The notes beneath the pieces are model-generated. The model was given only the letters and a program-made list of their open reading frames with translations, made no database searches and was not told where the DNA came from. Position numbers and translations under genes: made by a program. From assembly GCA_002433675.1 (NCBI GenBank), contig DJIP01000399.1:7052-21150 (forward strand): a stretch of 14,099 nt of DNA, given 5' to 3'. Positions within the stretch are counted from its first letter, which is position 1; the number at the start of each line of letters is the position of its first letter. Positions 1 through 7,251 of the stretch are shown piece by piece. The DNA comes from Halomonas halophila (GTDB taxonomy: Bacteria > Pseudomonadota > Gammaproteobacteria > Pseudomonadales > Halomonadaceae).

Positions 1-1215
1 GACATCAGTCTGACCGGGCTCAGGGTCCATGGTGGTGATATCCCCCTGGCGGTCACCGGCGGTCGCCTGGATATCGCTCTTTCCGGCGACAGCGCACGGA
101 TTTCCGGCCATGTGGACGCCGAGGAAGGGCGCCTGAATATCACCGGTGACGCCGCCTGGCCTGACGGTAGCTGGGAGGCCAATATGGCGCTGTCCGCGGT
201 GCAGGATCCGCTGCTCGCCGCCATGCCGGCCTTCGGCAAGCTCAAGCTGGCCCCGGACCTGACCATCACCGCCAACCCCTCGCGACTGCGGGTGCGTGGC
301 GAGGTGCGGATTCCCTGGGCCAGGCTCAAGGTGGGGGACGTCCCGGCGTCCGCTGTCACCCCGAGCGGTGACGAGATCATCATCACCCGCGAGATGGACG
401 AGGAGGCCAAGGAGGCCGAACGACGGGCCCAGGAAGACCCGGTGGGTGAATCCACCGCCGAGGCCATGGCCGAGGCAGGCATGGCCATCGACATCCGCGT
501 ACGGCTGCTGCTGGGACCCGACATGCGCCTGAGCGCCTATGGCCTTCAGACCGAACTGGAAGGGGACCTGGAGGTGCGCCAGAACGACGGGCCGCTGCAG
601 CTGTTCGGCGACGTCAGCCTGGTCGATGGCCGCTTCCGTGCCTACGGCCAGGACCTGCAGATTCGTCAGGGCAAGTTGATCTTCGCCGGACCGCCGAGCC
701 TGCCGACGCTGGACTTCGAAGCCATCCGTAACCCGGCCAGTACGGAAGACGGAGTGATCGCCGGCCTCAAGGTCACCGGTACCGCCAGCCAGCCCGATCT
801 GGAGATCTTCTCCGAGCCGTCGATGGACGAGTCACGAGCGCTGTCCTACGTGCTGCGCGGCCGGGCGCCGGATGACAGCGGCGACTCCAGCGGCGCCCTG
901 ACCTCGGCGTTGATCGGCCTGACCCTGGGCAAGACCGGCGGCGCGGTGGGTGCCATGGGCGAGGCCTTCGGCATCCAGGACCTGTCGCTGGATACCTCCG
1001 GCAGTGGCGAGAGCAGTCAGGTGGTGGTCAGCGGCCGTCTCACCGACCGCCTGGAGGTGGGCTACGGCGTCGGCATCTTCTCGCCCATCGCCGAGCTGAC
1101 CCTGACTTACCAGCTGTGGCGCAGCCTCTATCTCGAAGCGGTCTCCGGTGCCGCCCAGGCGGTGGACCTGATCTACACCTGGAGCTTCCCGGGCGACCCA
1201 CCGGAACTGCAGTGA
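1..1215 (+). CDS. tamB: Translocation and assembly module protein TamB, C-terminal part (5' truncated by window)
   Basis: The reading frame is open from base 1 and ends at TGA 1213-1215, giving 404 codons of the C-terminal part of a much larger protein; the true start lies upstream. TamB is an inner-membrane-anchored, periplasm-spanning protein that works with the outer-membrane protein TamA, and TamB-family proteins are implicated in outer-membrane protein assembly and phospholipid transport. Support comes from the repetitive beta-rich DUF490-type sequence, the segment IAGLKVTGTASQPDLEIFSEP (split over about 750-825) followed by a DESRALSYVLRG stretch, and the ending RSLYLEAVSGAAQAVDLIYTW. 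That ending closely resembles the E. coli TamB tail that contacts TamA. A strongly acidic insert lies near codons 130-155. The gene probably ends its operon, since a palindrome follows 26 bases after the stop. The identification is firm; the full length cannot be judged. Confidence 0.93.
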   Translation, partial: DISLTGLRVHGGDIPLAVTGGRLDIALSGDSARISGHVDAEEGRLNITGDAAWPDGSWEANMALSAVQDPLLAAMPAFGKLKLAPDLTITANPSRLRVRGEVRIPWARLKVGDVPASAVTPSGDEIIITREMDEEAKEAERRAQEDPVGESTAEAMAEAGMAIDIRVRLLLGPDMRLSAYGLQTELEGDLEVRQNDGPLQLFGDVSLVDGRFRAYGQDLQIRQGKLIFAGPPSLPTLDFEAIRNPASTEDGVIAGLKVTGTASQPDLEIFSEPSMDESRALSYVLRGRAPDDSGDSSGALTSALIGLTLGKTGGAVGAMGEAFGIQDLSLDTSGSGESSQVVVSGRLTDRLEVGYGVGIFSPIAELTLTYQLWRSLYLEAVSGAAQAVDLIYTWSFPGDPPELQ

Positions 1216-1241
1216 CCCAGCGCGCAACACACCGCGTAAAC

Positions 1242-1275
1242 CACAAGAGCCCCGGCCATGGCCGGGGCTCTTGTG
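1242..1275. terminator. Palindromic terminator-like hairpin after tamB
   Basis: This is a perfect 34-base palindrome (arms 1242-1257 and 1260-1275, centre 1258/1259) that is very GC-rich in the core, beginning 26 bases after the tamB stop. The U residues lie inside the outer stem rather than in a clean tail (TCTTGTGTGT), so it could act in either direction or serve as an mRNA 3' stabiliser. Function is inferred from position and structure. Confidence 0.6.
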
Positions 1276-1373
1276 TGTACAGGATGGATAGGGAGGCTGA
1301 CGTTGGCTTTGAAACAGTGGCACTGGCCAATCACTTATCGTTGTATCCTGTAACGTGTCGCGCTACGGCTACC

Positions 1374-1385
1374 TGATGATCATCA
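1374..1385. promoter_or_regulatory. 12-bp palindrome over the higB start codon, candidate HigA operator
   Basis: TGATGATCATCA is a perfect 12-base palindrome that includes the proposed higB ATG (1376-1378). HigA proteins autorepress by binding dyads near the higBA promoter, so this is a reasonable operator candidate. It also encodes the start of the conserved MIIS sequence, so chance is a real alternative. Confidence 0.25.
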
Positions 1386-1654
1386 GCTTTCAGCACAAGG
1401 GACTTGAGGCATTCTATCGAACCGGCACCACCCGAGGCATCCAGGCCAACCACGCGTCCAAGCTTCGACGCATCCTGGCGCTGCTCGATGTCACCTGTCG
1501 GCCGGAGGATCTCAACCTGCCCTCATTCAAGTTGCATCAGCTCAAGGGGGCGCTTGAAGGCTGCTGGTCTATCCGTGTCAACGGTAACTGGCGCGTGACG
1601 TTTCGCTTCGCGGACGCAAATGTGGAGTTGGTCAATTATCTCGATTGCCACTAG
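1376..1654 (+). CDS. higB: HigB-type (RelE/ParE superfamily) toxin of a toxin-antitoxin pair
   Basis: This encodes a 92-residue protein, the usual length for HigB-like toxins, which are typically ribosome-dependent mRNA endonucleases of the RelE superfamily. The start at ATG 1376 gives the family-typical opening MIISFQHKGLEAFY. A GTG at 1355 would add seven residues (MSRYGYL) with no family support. Visible hallmarks are HASKLRRILALLD (residues 26-38), RPEDLNLPSFKLHQLKG (42-58) and the C-terminal core WSIRVNGNWRVTFRF (64-78) with its conserved basic and aromatic residues. I see no convincing Shine-Dalgarno sequence before the ATG, and a 12-base perfect palindrome covers the start codon. An Xre-type antitoxin gene follows on the same strand in the toxin-first order typical of higBA. 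Base composition is visibly less GC-rich than in the flanking genes, consistent with acquisition by transfer. Toxicity is inferred from family membership only. Confidence 0.85.
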   Translation: MIISFQHKGLEAFYRTGTTRGIQANHASKLRRILALLDVTCRPEDLNLPSFKLHQLKGALEGCWSIRVNGNWRVTFRFADANVELVNYLDCH

Positions 1655-1753
1655 GCCTCGTTCGAGAAGCCCCCGTGGCTATCGACGTCTCGGACGCTTC
1701 CCCGCTTGGGGAACGCCAAGTCTTCAGTTTCTTCACGATAAGGAGTCGAGAAC
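1655..1753 (+). other. Unusually long higB-higA intergenic gap with a small hairpin
   Basis: Ninety-nine bases separate the toxin stop from the antitoxin start; higBA genes usually lie within a few tens of bases of each other. The gap holds a six-base stem (TTCCCC 1698-1703, loop 1704-1707, GGGGAA 1708-1713) and ends in a good ribosome binding site, AAGGAG at 1740-1745, eight bases before the higA ATG. I see no clear sigma-70 promoter, although a separate promoter for the antitoxin would explain the gap. Confidence 0.5.
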
Positions 1754-2047
1754 ATGATGAATGAACCTCCGCATCCCGGAGAGCTGTTGCGCGAGGATGT
1801 CATCGAGGAGCTTGGCCTATCGGTCAAGGAAACGGCCGAGCGTCTAGGGATGTCACGCGTTGCCTTGTCACGGGTCTTGAATGGAAGAGCGGCAATCAGT
1901 CCTGAGCTCGCGTTGCGCCTGGAAACCGCAGGTGTCAGCACCGCTTACGCCTGGCTCGCCATGCAGACAAACTATGATCTGGCACAGGCCCGCCAGAAGC
2001 CGCAGCCGACAGTTCAGATGTTGCAAGCAGAGACGGATTCACCCTAG
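1754..2047 (+). CDS. higA: HigA-type antitoxin, Xre/HTH_3 transcriptional regulator
   Basis: This encodes a 97-residue protein that starts with the HigA hallmark PPHPGELLREDVIEELGLS (residues 5-23). A helix-turn-helix of the Xre/HTH_3 kind follows (roughly 22-60: SVKETAERLGMSRVALSRVLNGRAAISPELALRLE). Family members bind and neutralise the HigB toxin and repress the shared promoter. The C-terminal region (YAWLAMQTNYDLAQAR, then a proline/glutamine-rich tail) is normal for the family. The start at ATG 1754 has AAGGAG eight bases upstream; the second ATG at 1757 is less likely. The stop at 2045-2047 lies only five bases from the end of the convergent yheT gene, leaving no room for a terminator between them. 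Operators may include the palindrome over the higB start (1374-1385), but this is inference. Confidence 0.88.
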   Translation: MMNEPPHPGELLREDVIEELGLSVKETAERLGMSRVALSRVLNGRAAISPELALRLETAGVSTAYAWLAMQTNYDLAQARQKPQPTVQMLQAETDSP

Positions 2048-2052
2048 TGGCA

Positions 2053-3123
2053 TCATGGGCAGTCCTGCATAACTGCTGAGTCTGGTGTCAGCGATAGCTG
2101 CTGCAGATAGCGCGCCAGCCGTCGGCCGAGCCAGGGGCGTGGCCGGCGAGGGCCAGGCTCCATGAATCCGACATGACCGCCGCGTTCGGCGACTTCGAGG
2201 GTCACCAGCGGCGATCGAGCCGGGAAGCGCTCGATCAGGTCCGCCGGCATGAAAGGATCGTCACGGGCATGCAGCATCAGGGTGGGAACGGCCACCCGAT
2301 CGAGCACCGGGCCGCTGGAGGCGCGGGCATAGTAGTCATCGGCGTCCCGGAAGCCATGCATCGGCGCCGTGATGACGTCGTCGTAGTCGCGCAGGCGCTT
2401 CAGCCGACGCACCTGCTCGACGCTGACCTTGAGGGAAAGCTCGCCGCGTTCGAGCCGGGGGATCACCTTGCGCTTGAGCGAGGCCAGCAGGTGGCGTTCA
2501 TAGACCCGCGAAAAACCCTCGCCCAGGCGCTGGGCGCAGGCCGCCAGATCCAGCGGCGCACTGATCACCACCGCGGCGTCGAGTCCCAGCGAGTCGGCAT
2601 CCTCTTCGGCGACCAGGCGCAGCAGCATATTGCCCCCCAGCGAGACACCACCAGCGACCTTGGGCGCCTCGGGATAGCGATCGCCCAGTACCTTGAGCAA
2701 CACCCTGGCGTCGCCGGTGTCACCGCTGTGATAGGCGCGTGGCAGGCGGTTGGGGCGAGAGCCGCAGCCGCGAAAGTGCATCAACAACGCCCGATAGCCC
2801 TGGTCCCTTGCCGCCGCCAGCAGATCGTGGGCGTAGGGCGAGGCGATTCCACCCTCGAGGCCGTGGAACAGCACGAAGACTGGGGCGTGCGGGTCCTCGG
2901 GTTCCGGCAGCACCCAGCTAAGCTCTACCTCGTCACCGTCGGGCAGCGCGAGAAACTCCTGCCGCCAGTCCACCTCGGCGGGGCGGAGCACGCGCGGCAG
3001 CAGGGTCTGGACATGCGGATTGGACAACCAGCGAGCGGCGCGAAAGCCGCCCGGCGCTCGCGCATCCGCGTGAAGGCCAGAGGTGGCAGGGGGCGAGCTC
3101 GAGCGGGCGTCAGACTGGGGCAA
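2053..3123 (-). CDS. yheT: YheT-family alpha/beta-fold hydrolase (UPF0017)
   Basis: This encodes a 356-residue member of the YheT/UPF0017 branch of alpha/beta hydrolases; the physiological substrate is not established, and esterase-like activity is assumed. It matches E. coli YheT in layout: LSNPHVQTLLPR (residues 33-44), LPDGDEVELSW (60-70), FHGLEGGIASPYAH (86-99), MHFRGCGSRPNR (115-126), YHSGDTGD (131-138). The nucleophile elbow GVSLGGNM places Ser161. The acid lies in HARDDPF (probably Asp289), and the base is His317 in GGHVGF, so the catalytic triad is complete. The start is TTG at 3123-3121: no ATG lies in frame before an upstream in-frame TGA, and GGAG sits eight bases before the TTG. 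It follows the LysR gene by 21 bases and is probably co-transcribed with it. Its 3' end converges on higA with a five-base gap and no visible terminator. Confidence 0.9.
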   Translation of the reverse strand: MPQSDARSSSPPATSGLHADARAPGGFRAARWLSNPHVQTLLPRVLRPAEVDWRQEFLALPDGDEVELSWVLPEPEDPHAPVFVLFHGLEGGIASPYAHDLLAAARDQGYRALLMHFRGCGSRPNRLPRAYHSGDTGDARVLLKVLGDRYPEAPKVAGGVSLGGNMLLRLVAEEDADSLGLDAAVVISAPLDLAACAQRLGEGFSRVYERHLLASLKRKVIPRLERGELSLKVSVEQVRRLKRLRDYDDVITAPMHGFRDADDYYARASSGPVLDRVAVPTLMLHARDDPFMPADLIERFPARSPLVTLEVAERGGHVGFMEPGPRRPRPWLGRRLARYLQQLSLTPDSAVMQDCP

Positions 3124-3144
3124 GGCAAGGTCTCCACGGGGGGA

Positions 3145-4074
3145 TCATGACTGACCCTCGTCGTCGAGGGCATGGGCACACAGCTCCTGCCAGGCGGCGT
3201 CCACCGCCGCGCGACGGGTCGAGAGGTGACGATACAGACGAATATCGAAGGATACCGTCCAGCGTGGCGGTCCCGCCACGACCAGCACGCCGGAGGCCAG
3301 GGCCTCGTCCAGGCTGCGCTCGGGCAACCAGCCCAGGCCATAGCCCAGTGCGACCAGTTCTCGGATATTGCCGCTCTGAACGCTCTCGTTGAGCACCGTC
3401 AGGGTAGGGGCGTCGCCGAGTCGGTCCAGGTGGGAGCGGATGGCGGCATCGATCATGCCCCGTGGATGATACGCGATCAACGGCAGGGCGCGGCCCTTGC
3501 CTCCCTCCAGCGGAAAACGAGGCTGGCCGCTGGCATCCGGCAGGCACACCGGTATAAAGCGCTCGCGGCCGATGACACAGTAATCGGTGTCCTCGTTGGC
3601 AAGCTCCAGCGGATTACCGCTGGTCGGCCAGTAGCACAGGGCAAGATCGATCTCGCCGGAGGCAAGACCCTGGAAATAGTCGCCCACCAGCCAGGCCGTG
3701 GCACGCAGGTAGGGCTGCAGCGGCGGTGGCGACTGCCAGCCGGTGAGCCACTGGGGCAGGAACTGCGCCAGCAGACTTTGGGGTGCCCCCAGTCGTAGCT
3801 GTCCGGCCTGTTCCTCGGCCATCTGCGCCAGTCGCTGGCGGGTCAGGTCGACCCGACGGGTGACGTCGTGACACATGGCGAGAAAGGCCTCGCCGGCCGG
3901 CGTCAGCGACAGCGGCAGGGTCTGACGGTTGATCAGAGTGGTGCCCATCTCCTCTTCGAGCAGCTTGATGCGCCGAGAGAAGGTGGGCTGAGTCACGTTC
4001 TGTTCTTCGGCGGCACGGGAAAAATGACGCGTGCGGGCCAAGGCGAGAAAGTCTTCCAGCCAACGTATTTCCAT
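3145..4074 (-). CDS. LysR-family transcriptional regulator, HypT-like
   Basis: This encodes a 309-residue regulator with an N-terminal winged helix-turn-helix (residues 2-60; FSRAAEEQNVTQPTFSRRIKLLEEEMGTTLINR) and a C-terminal periplasmic-binding-like effector domain (about 90-300). The pattern WLEDFLALARTRHFSRAA, NVTQPTFSRRI, LINRQTLPLSLTPAG and later LVALGYGLGWLPE resembles E. coli HypT (YjiE), a hypochlorite-sensing LysR protein activated by methionine oxidation. The resemblance is from memory, so the subfamily call is moderate. The ATG at 4074 has AGGTGA seven bases upstream, and the gene has its usual full length. It sits 108 bases downstream of the importer operon on the same strand, separated from it by a terminator-like hairpin, and 21 bases upstream of yheT. 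It may regulate the importer, but LysR genes are more often divergent from their targets, so this is uncertain. Confidence 0.85.
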   Translation of the reverse strand: MEIRWLEDFLALARTRHFSRAAEEQNVTQPTFSRRIKLLEEEMGTTLINRQTLPLSLTPAGEAFLAMCHDVTRRVDLTRQRLAQMAEEQAGQLRLGAPQSLLAQFLPQWLTGWQSPPPLQPYLRATAWLVGDYFQGLASGEIDLALCYWPTSGNPLELANEDTDYCVIGRERFIPVCLPDASGQPRFPLEGGKGRALPLIAYHPRGMIDAAIRSHLDRLGDAPTLTVLNESVQSGNIRELVALGYGLGWLPERSLDEALASGVLVVAGPPRWTVSFDIRLYRHLSTRRAAVDAAWQELCAHALDDEGQS

Positions 4075-4118
4075 GGAAGTGTCACCTGTCCTGCGAAACG
4101 TCGATTGTGCCAGATAAC

Positions 4119-4144
4119 CCGACGCCGGGCGTACCCGGCGTCGG
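4119..4144 (-). terminator. Hairpin at the end of the peptide-transporter operon
   Basis: An 11-base perfect GC-rich stem (4119-4129 with 4134-4144) and a four-base loop lie 38 bases after the last transporter stop. On the minus strand it is followed by GTTATCTGG rather than a strong U-run, so termination may be partial and allow read-through into the LysR gene. Confidence 0.5.
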
Positions 4145-4182
4145 CGTATTGCAGGTGAAGGCGATGGAGGACAAGGCAGCGG

Positions 4183-5280
4183 TCAAGACAGACGACCTTC
4201 CTCGACGCCATGACAGGCGACCTGGCCGCCCTCGTCGGTGGTGATCAGACGCGGGATCTCGCGGCGACAGCGCTCGTTGGCGTGGGGGCAGCGGCCATGG
4301 AACACGCAGCCCGATGGCAGGTTCACCGGGGTCGGCACCTCGCCCTGCAGACGCAGGTGCTGGGGACGGTCGTCCTCCAGGCGAGGAATCGCCGACATCA
4401 GCGCCTGGGTGTAGGGGTGACGCGGGCGGGCGAACAGCGTCGCCGTGGGTGCCACCTCGCACACGCGGCCTAGGTACATCACCGCCACCCGGGTACCGAA
4501 ATGCTCCACCACCGCCAGGTCGTGGGTGATGAACAGGTAGGTCAGATGGTGCTCGCGCTGGGCTTCCATCAACAGGTTCAGCACCTGGGCCTGGATCGAC
4601 ACGTCCAGCGCCGAAATCGGCTCGTCGGCGACGATGAACTCCGGGTCCACCGCCAGCGCCCGGGCGATGGCGATACGCTGTCGCTGGCCACCCGAGAACT
4701 CGTGGCCGTAGCGCGAGCCCCAGTCCGGAGCGATGCCCACCGAGCTCATCACCTCGTGCACCTTGTCGACGACCTGCTGTGGCTTCCAGTCCGGGTGGTG
4801 AAGGCGGATCGGCTCTTCCAGCGTCTGCTGGATGGTCATGCGCGGATTGAGCGAGGCGTAGGGGTTCTGGAAGATCATCTGCATGCGCTGGCGGAAGGGC
4901 AGCAATGCTTTCGAATCGAGATGATCGATACGCTCGCCGTCGTAGCGGATCTCGCCGGCGCTGGGTCGCAGCAGGCCCATCACGGTGCGCGCCACCGTCG
5001 ACTTGCCGCAGCCGGACTCGCCCACCACGCACAGCGATTCCCCGCGACGGATGTCCAGGTCGACCCCGTTGATCGCGTGCACGTGCTGTTGCTCGCGCAC
5101 GATACGACCGCGCCGGAACTTGAGCTGCTCGAGGAAATCCCCGGACAGCGAGAAGCGCTTTTCCAGCCCGCGGATCTCGAGCAGGCTGTCGCCTCCAGCG
5201 GCAGGGTTCATGTCGGCGGGGCCGTCCTGCTGAATCGGCTCGGTCGGCGGTTTCACGGCTGCCTGAGTGGTCTGGCTCAT
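4183..5280 (-). CDS. oppF: Peptide-type ABC transporter ATP-binding subunit (OppF/DppF family)
   Basis: This 365-residue cytoplasmic ATPase is the partner of the preceding ATPase and energises uptake through the two permeases. Visible motifs are Walker A GESGCGKS (87-94), Q-loop Gln138 (MIFQNP), signature FSGGQRQR (195-202), Walker B FIVADE (215-220) and switch His253 (ITHDL). The C-terminal oligopeptide/dipeptide extension carries HPYTQALMSAIP (288-299) and the cysteines C325, C331, C338 and C356. A 30-residue polar N-terminal extension precedes the first strand. The start ATG overlaps the previous gene's stop (ATGA), with AGGAGG seven bases upstream, so the two are translationally coupled. 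It is the last gene of the importer. The exact substrate cannot be read from the ATPase, so the opp symbol is a family name. Confidence 0.92.
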   Translation of the reverse strand: MSQTTQAAVKPPTEPIQQDGPADMNPAAGGDSLLEIRGLEKRFSLSGDFLEQLKFRRGRIVREQQHVHAINGVDLDIRRGESLCVVGESGCGKSTVARTVMGLLRPSAGEIRYDGERIDHLDSKALLPFRQRMQMIFQNPYASLNPRMTIQQTLEEPIRLHHPDWKPQQVVDKVHEVMSSVGIAPDWGSRYGHEFSGGQRQRIAIARALAVDPEFIVADEPISALDVSIQAQVLNLLMEAQREHHLTYLFITHDLAVVEHFGTRVAVMYLGRVCEVAPTATLFARPRHPYTQALMSAIPRLEDDRPQHLRLQGEVPTPVNLPSGCVFHGRCPHANERCRREIPRLITTDEGGQVACHGVEEGRLS

Positions 5281-6299
5281 GAGTTGTCCTCCTCGGCCAC
5301 GATGCGCTCGGCGTCCTGAAGCTCGGCGACCATATGGCAGGCCACCTCACAGTTGCCGGAGCGCACGAAGGCCGGTACCTCGGTTTTGCAAGGTGTCCGT
5401 TCGCTGCCGTCGTGGCGCTGGGTAAAGTCGCAGCGCGGATGAAACGGACAGCCGCTGGGCAGCTGGCTCAACGATGGCATACTGCCGCGAATCTGGTTGA
5501 GCCGCTCGCCCGGGGTCGCCATCTGGGGCAGGGCGTTGATCAGCCCCTGGGTGTAGGGATGCTGGGGATCATTGATGATCTCTCGGGTCGGACCCTGTTC
5601 GATCACCCGTCCTGCGTACATCACCAGCATGCGCTGGGTCACCTGGCTGACCACACCGAGATCATGGGTGATCAGGATCAGGCCGACGTTGTGCTTCTCG
5701 CACAGCTCCAGCAACAGCGCCATGATCTCCGCCTGGATGGTCACATCCAGGGCGGTGGTGGGCTCGTCGGCGATGATGATGTCCGGATCGAGCAGCAGCG
5801 CGATGGCAATGATGATGCGCTGACGCATGCCGCCGGACAGCTCGTGGGGGTACTGGTCCAGGCGCTTTTCCGGCGACGGGATCTGCACCTGTTCGAGCTT
5901 GCGCAGCGAGATCGCGCGGGCTTCCTTGCTGGAGATACGGCGGTGGGCCTTGAGGCATTCCACCATCTGCTCACCGATGGACAGCACCGGATTGAGCGTC
6001 ATCATCGGATCCTGAAAGATCATCGAGATGCGGTGGCCGCGCACCTTGCGCAGGGCGCGCTCGCCGAGTCCGGTCAGTTCCTGGCCATCGAAGGTGATGC
6101 TGCCGCCGGCGATATAGCCCGGCTTGGCGATCAGGTTCAGCAGGCTGAAGGCGGCGACCGACTTGCCGGCGCCGGATTCGCCCACGATGCCCAGACGCTC
6201 GCCACGATCCAGGCTGAACGACACATCGCGCAGTGCCTTCACGTCGCCCTGTCGCAGGGCGAAGCGCACGTCGAGGTGATTGACGTCGAGTAGTGCCAT
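5277..6299 (-). CDS. oppD: Peptide-type ABC transporter ATP-binding subunit (OppD/DppD family)
   Basis: This 340-residue cytoplasmic ATPase forms the heterodimeric motor of the importer with the following gene product. Motifs are Walker A GESGAGKS (40-47), Q-loop Gln96 (IFQDP), signature LSGGMRQR (154-161), Walker B IIIADE (174-179) and switch His212 (THDLG). The C-terminal oligopeptide domain contains [12 protein letters not shown] (247-258) and a cysteine set C284-x5-C290, C304, C317 and C321. Related DppD/OppD proteins bind a [4Fe-4S] cluster with cysteines in this region, so a cluster here is plausible but unproven. The ATG at 6299 lies 10 bases after the preceding permease stop, and a GAGG that overlaps that stop serves as ribosome binding site. 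The stop overlaps the next start by four bases. Confidence 0.92.
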   Translation of the reverse strand: MALLDVNHLDVRFALRQGDVKALRDVSFSLDRGERLGIVGESGAGKSVAAFSLLNLIAKPGYIAGGSITFDGQELTGLGERALRKVRGHRISMIFQDPMMTLNPVLSIGEQMVECLKAHRRISSKEARAISLRKLEQVQIPSPEKRLDQYPHELSGGMRQRIIIAIALLLDPDIIIADEPTTALDVTIQAEIMALLLELCEKHNVGLILITHDLGVVSQVTQRMLVMYAGRVIEQGPTREIINDPQHPYTQGLINALPQMATPGERLNQIRGSMPSLSQLPSGCPFHPRCDFTQRHDGSERTPCKTEVPAFVRSGNCEVACHMVAELQDAERIVAEEDNS

Positions 6300-6309
6300 G
6301 ATGTCTACC

Positions 6310-7251
6310 TCAGCCCTTGTACAGTCGTGGATTGAGCACGTCGCGCAGCCAGTCGCCGAGCAGGTTGATCACCAGCACCAGCACCACCAGTACCAGGCCC
6401 GGGATCAGAGTGATCCACCAGGAACCGGACTGGATGTAGTCGAAGCCGGACTTGATCAACGAGCCCAGCGACGGCTGGGTCTCGGGCATGCCGAGGCCGA
6501 GAAACGACAGCGCCGCCTCGGAAATGATGGCGTTGGCCACCTGCACAGTGGAGATGACGAAGATCGGCGACAGGGTGTTGGGCAGGATATGGCGGAACAT
6601 GATCCGCCGGCTGCGCAGGCCCATCACCCGGGCGGCGTCGACGTACTCCTTGGAGCGTTCGGCCAGTACCGAGGCACGCACGGTACGGGCGTACTGGGGC
6701 CATTCGGCCAGACCGATGATCAGCACCAACAGCCACATCGCATAGTCGGAGTAGGTAGCGCCGCCGAAGATCGCCTTGAACAGGGCGCCGACCACGATGG
6801 CCACCATCAGCGTCGAGAACGACAGCTGGATATCCGCCAGGCGCATCAGAAAGGCGTCGACGCGCCCCCCCAGATAGCCCGCCAGCAGGCCGAAGCACAC
6901 CCCCAGGGTGGCCTGCAGCGCCACGGCGCCGAAGCCGATGACCAGCGACACACGCATGCCGTAGAGGATGGTCGAGAGCAGATCCCGCCCCTGGGAATCG
7001 GTACCCATCAGGTACTGGGGGTCGGCGCCGTCGATCCAGAACGGCGGCAGCTCGGATGCAAGAATGTCGATCTGGGCCAGGTCGTAGGGGTCGGCCGGCG
7101 CAAGCCAGGGCGCCAGCAGTGCGGCCAGCACCATCACCACAAAGATCAGGAGGCTGGTCTGGGCGATCAGATCGCGTTTGAAACTGTACAAGAGGTAGGA
7201 GTCGCGAAACCGCTCCCACCGGCTGCTCGTCGCAATGCTCTGGGTGCTCAT
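6310..7251 (-). CDS. oppC: Peptide-type ABC transporter permease (OppC/DppC family)
   Basis: This 313-residue inner-membrane permease has the OppC layout. A cytoplasmic N-terminus (RWERFRDSYLLYSFKRDL, 11-28) is followed by the first membrane helix (about 31-51) and a periplasmic loop with YLMGTDSQGRDLLSTILYGMR (80-100). The remaining helices of the binding-protein-dependent permease core fill about 100-300. The EAA loop that docks to the ATPases is EYVDAARVMGLRSRRIMFRH (202-221), followed by ILPN. The final helix is near 280-300. The start ATG overlaps the upstream permease stop in an ATGA, so the two permeases should be made in equal amounts. Substrate is not evident from this subunit. Confidence 0.92.
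   Translation of the reverse strand: MSTQSIATSSRWERFRDSYLLYSFKRDLIAQTSLLIFVVMVLAALLAPWLAPADPYDLAQIDILASELPPFWIDGADPQYLMGTDSQGRDLLSTILYGMRVSLVIGFGAVALQATLGVCFGLLAGYLGGRVDAFLMRLADIQLSFSTLMVAIVVGALFKAIFGGATYSDYAMWLLVLIIGLAEWPQYARTVRASVLAERSKEYVDAARVMGLRSRRIMFRHILPNTLSPIFVISTVQVANAIISEAALSFLGLGMPETQPSLGSLIKSGFDYIQSGSWWITLIPGLVLVVLVLVINLLGDWLRDVLNPRLYKG

Noticed and set aside
1300..1350. Possible sigma-70 promoter for higB (TTGAAA at 1309)
   Set aside because: No acceptable -10 occurs 16-19 bases downstream, so I did not annotate it.
4082..5350. 422-codon minus-strand frame overlapping the second ATPase gene
   Set aside because: It is a different frame of the same strand, low-complexity Arg/Pro/Gly sequence, while the 365-residue frame has all ATPase motifs.
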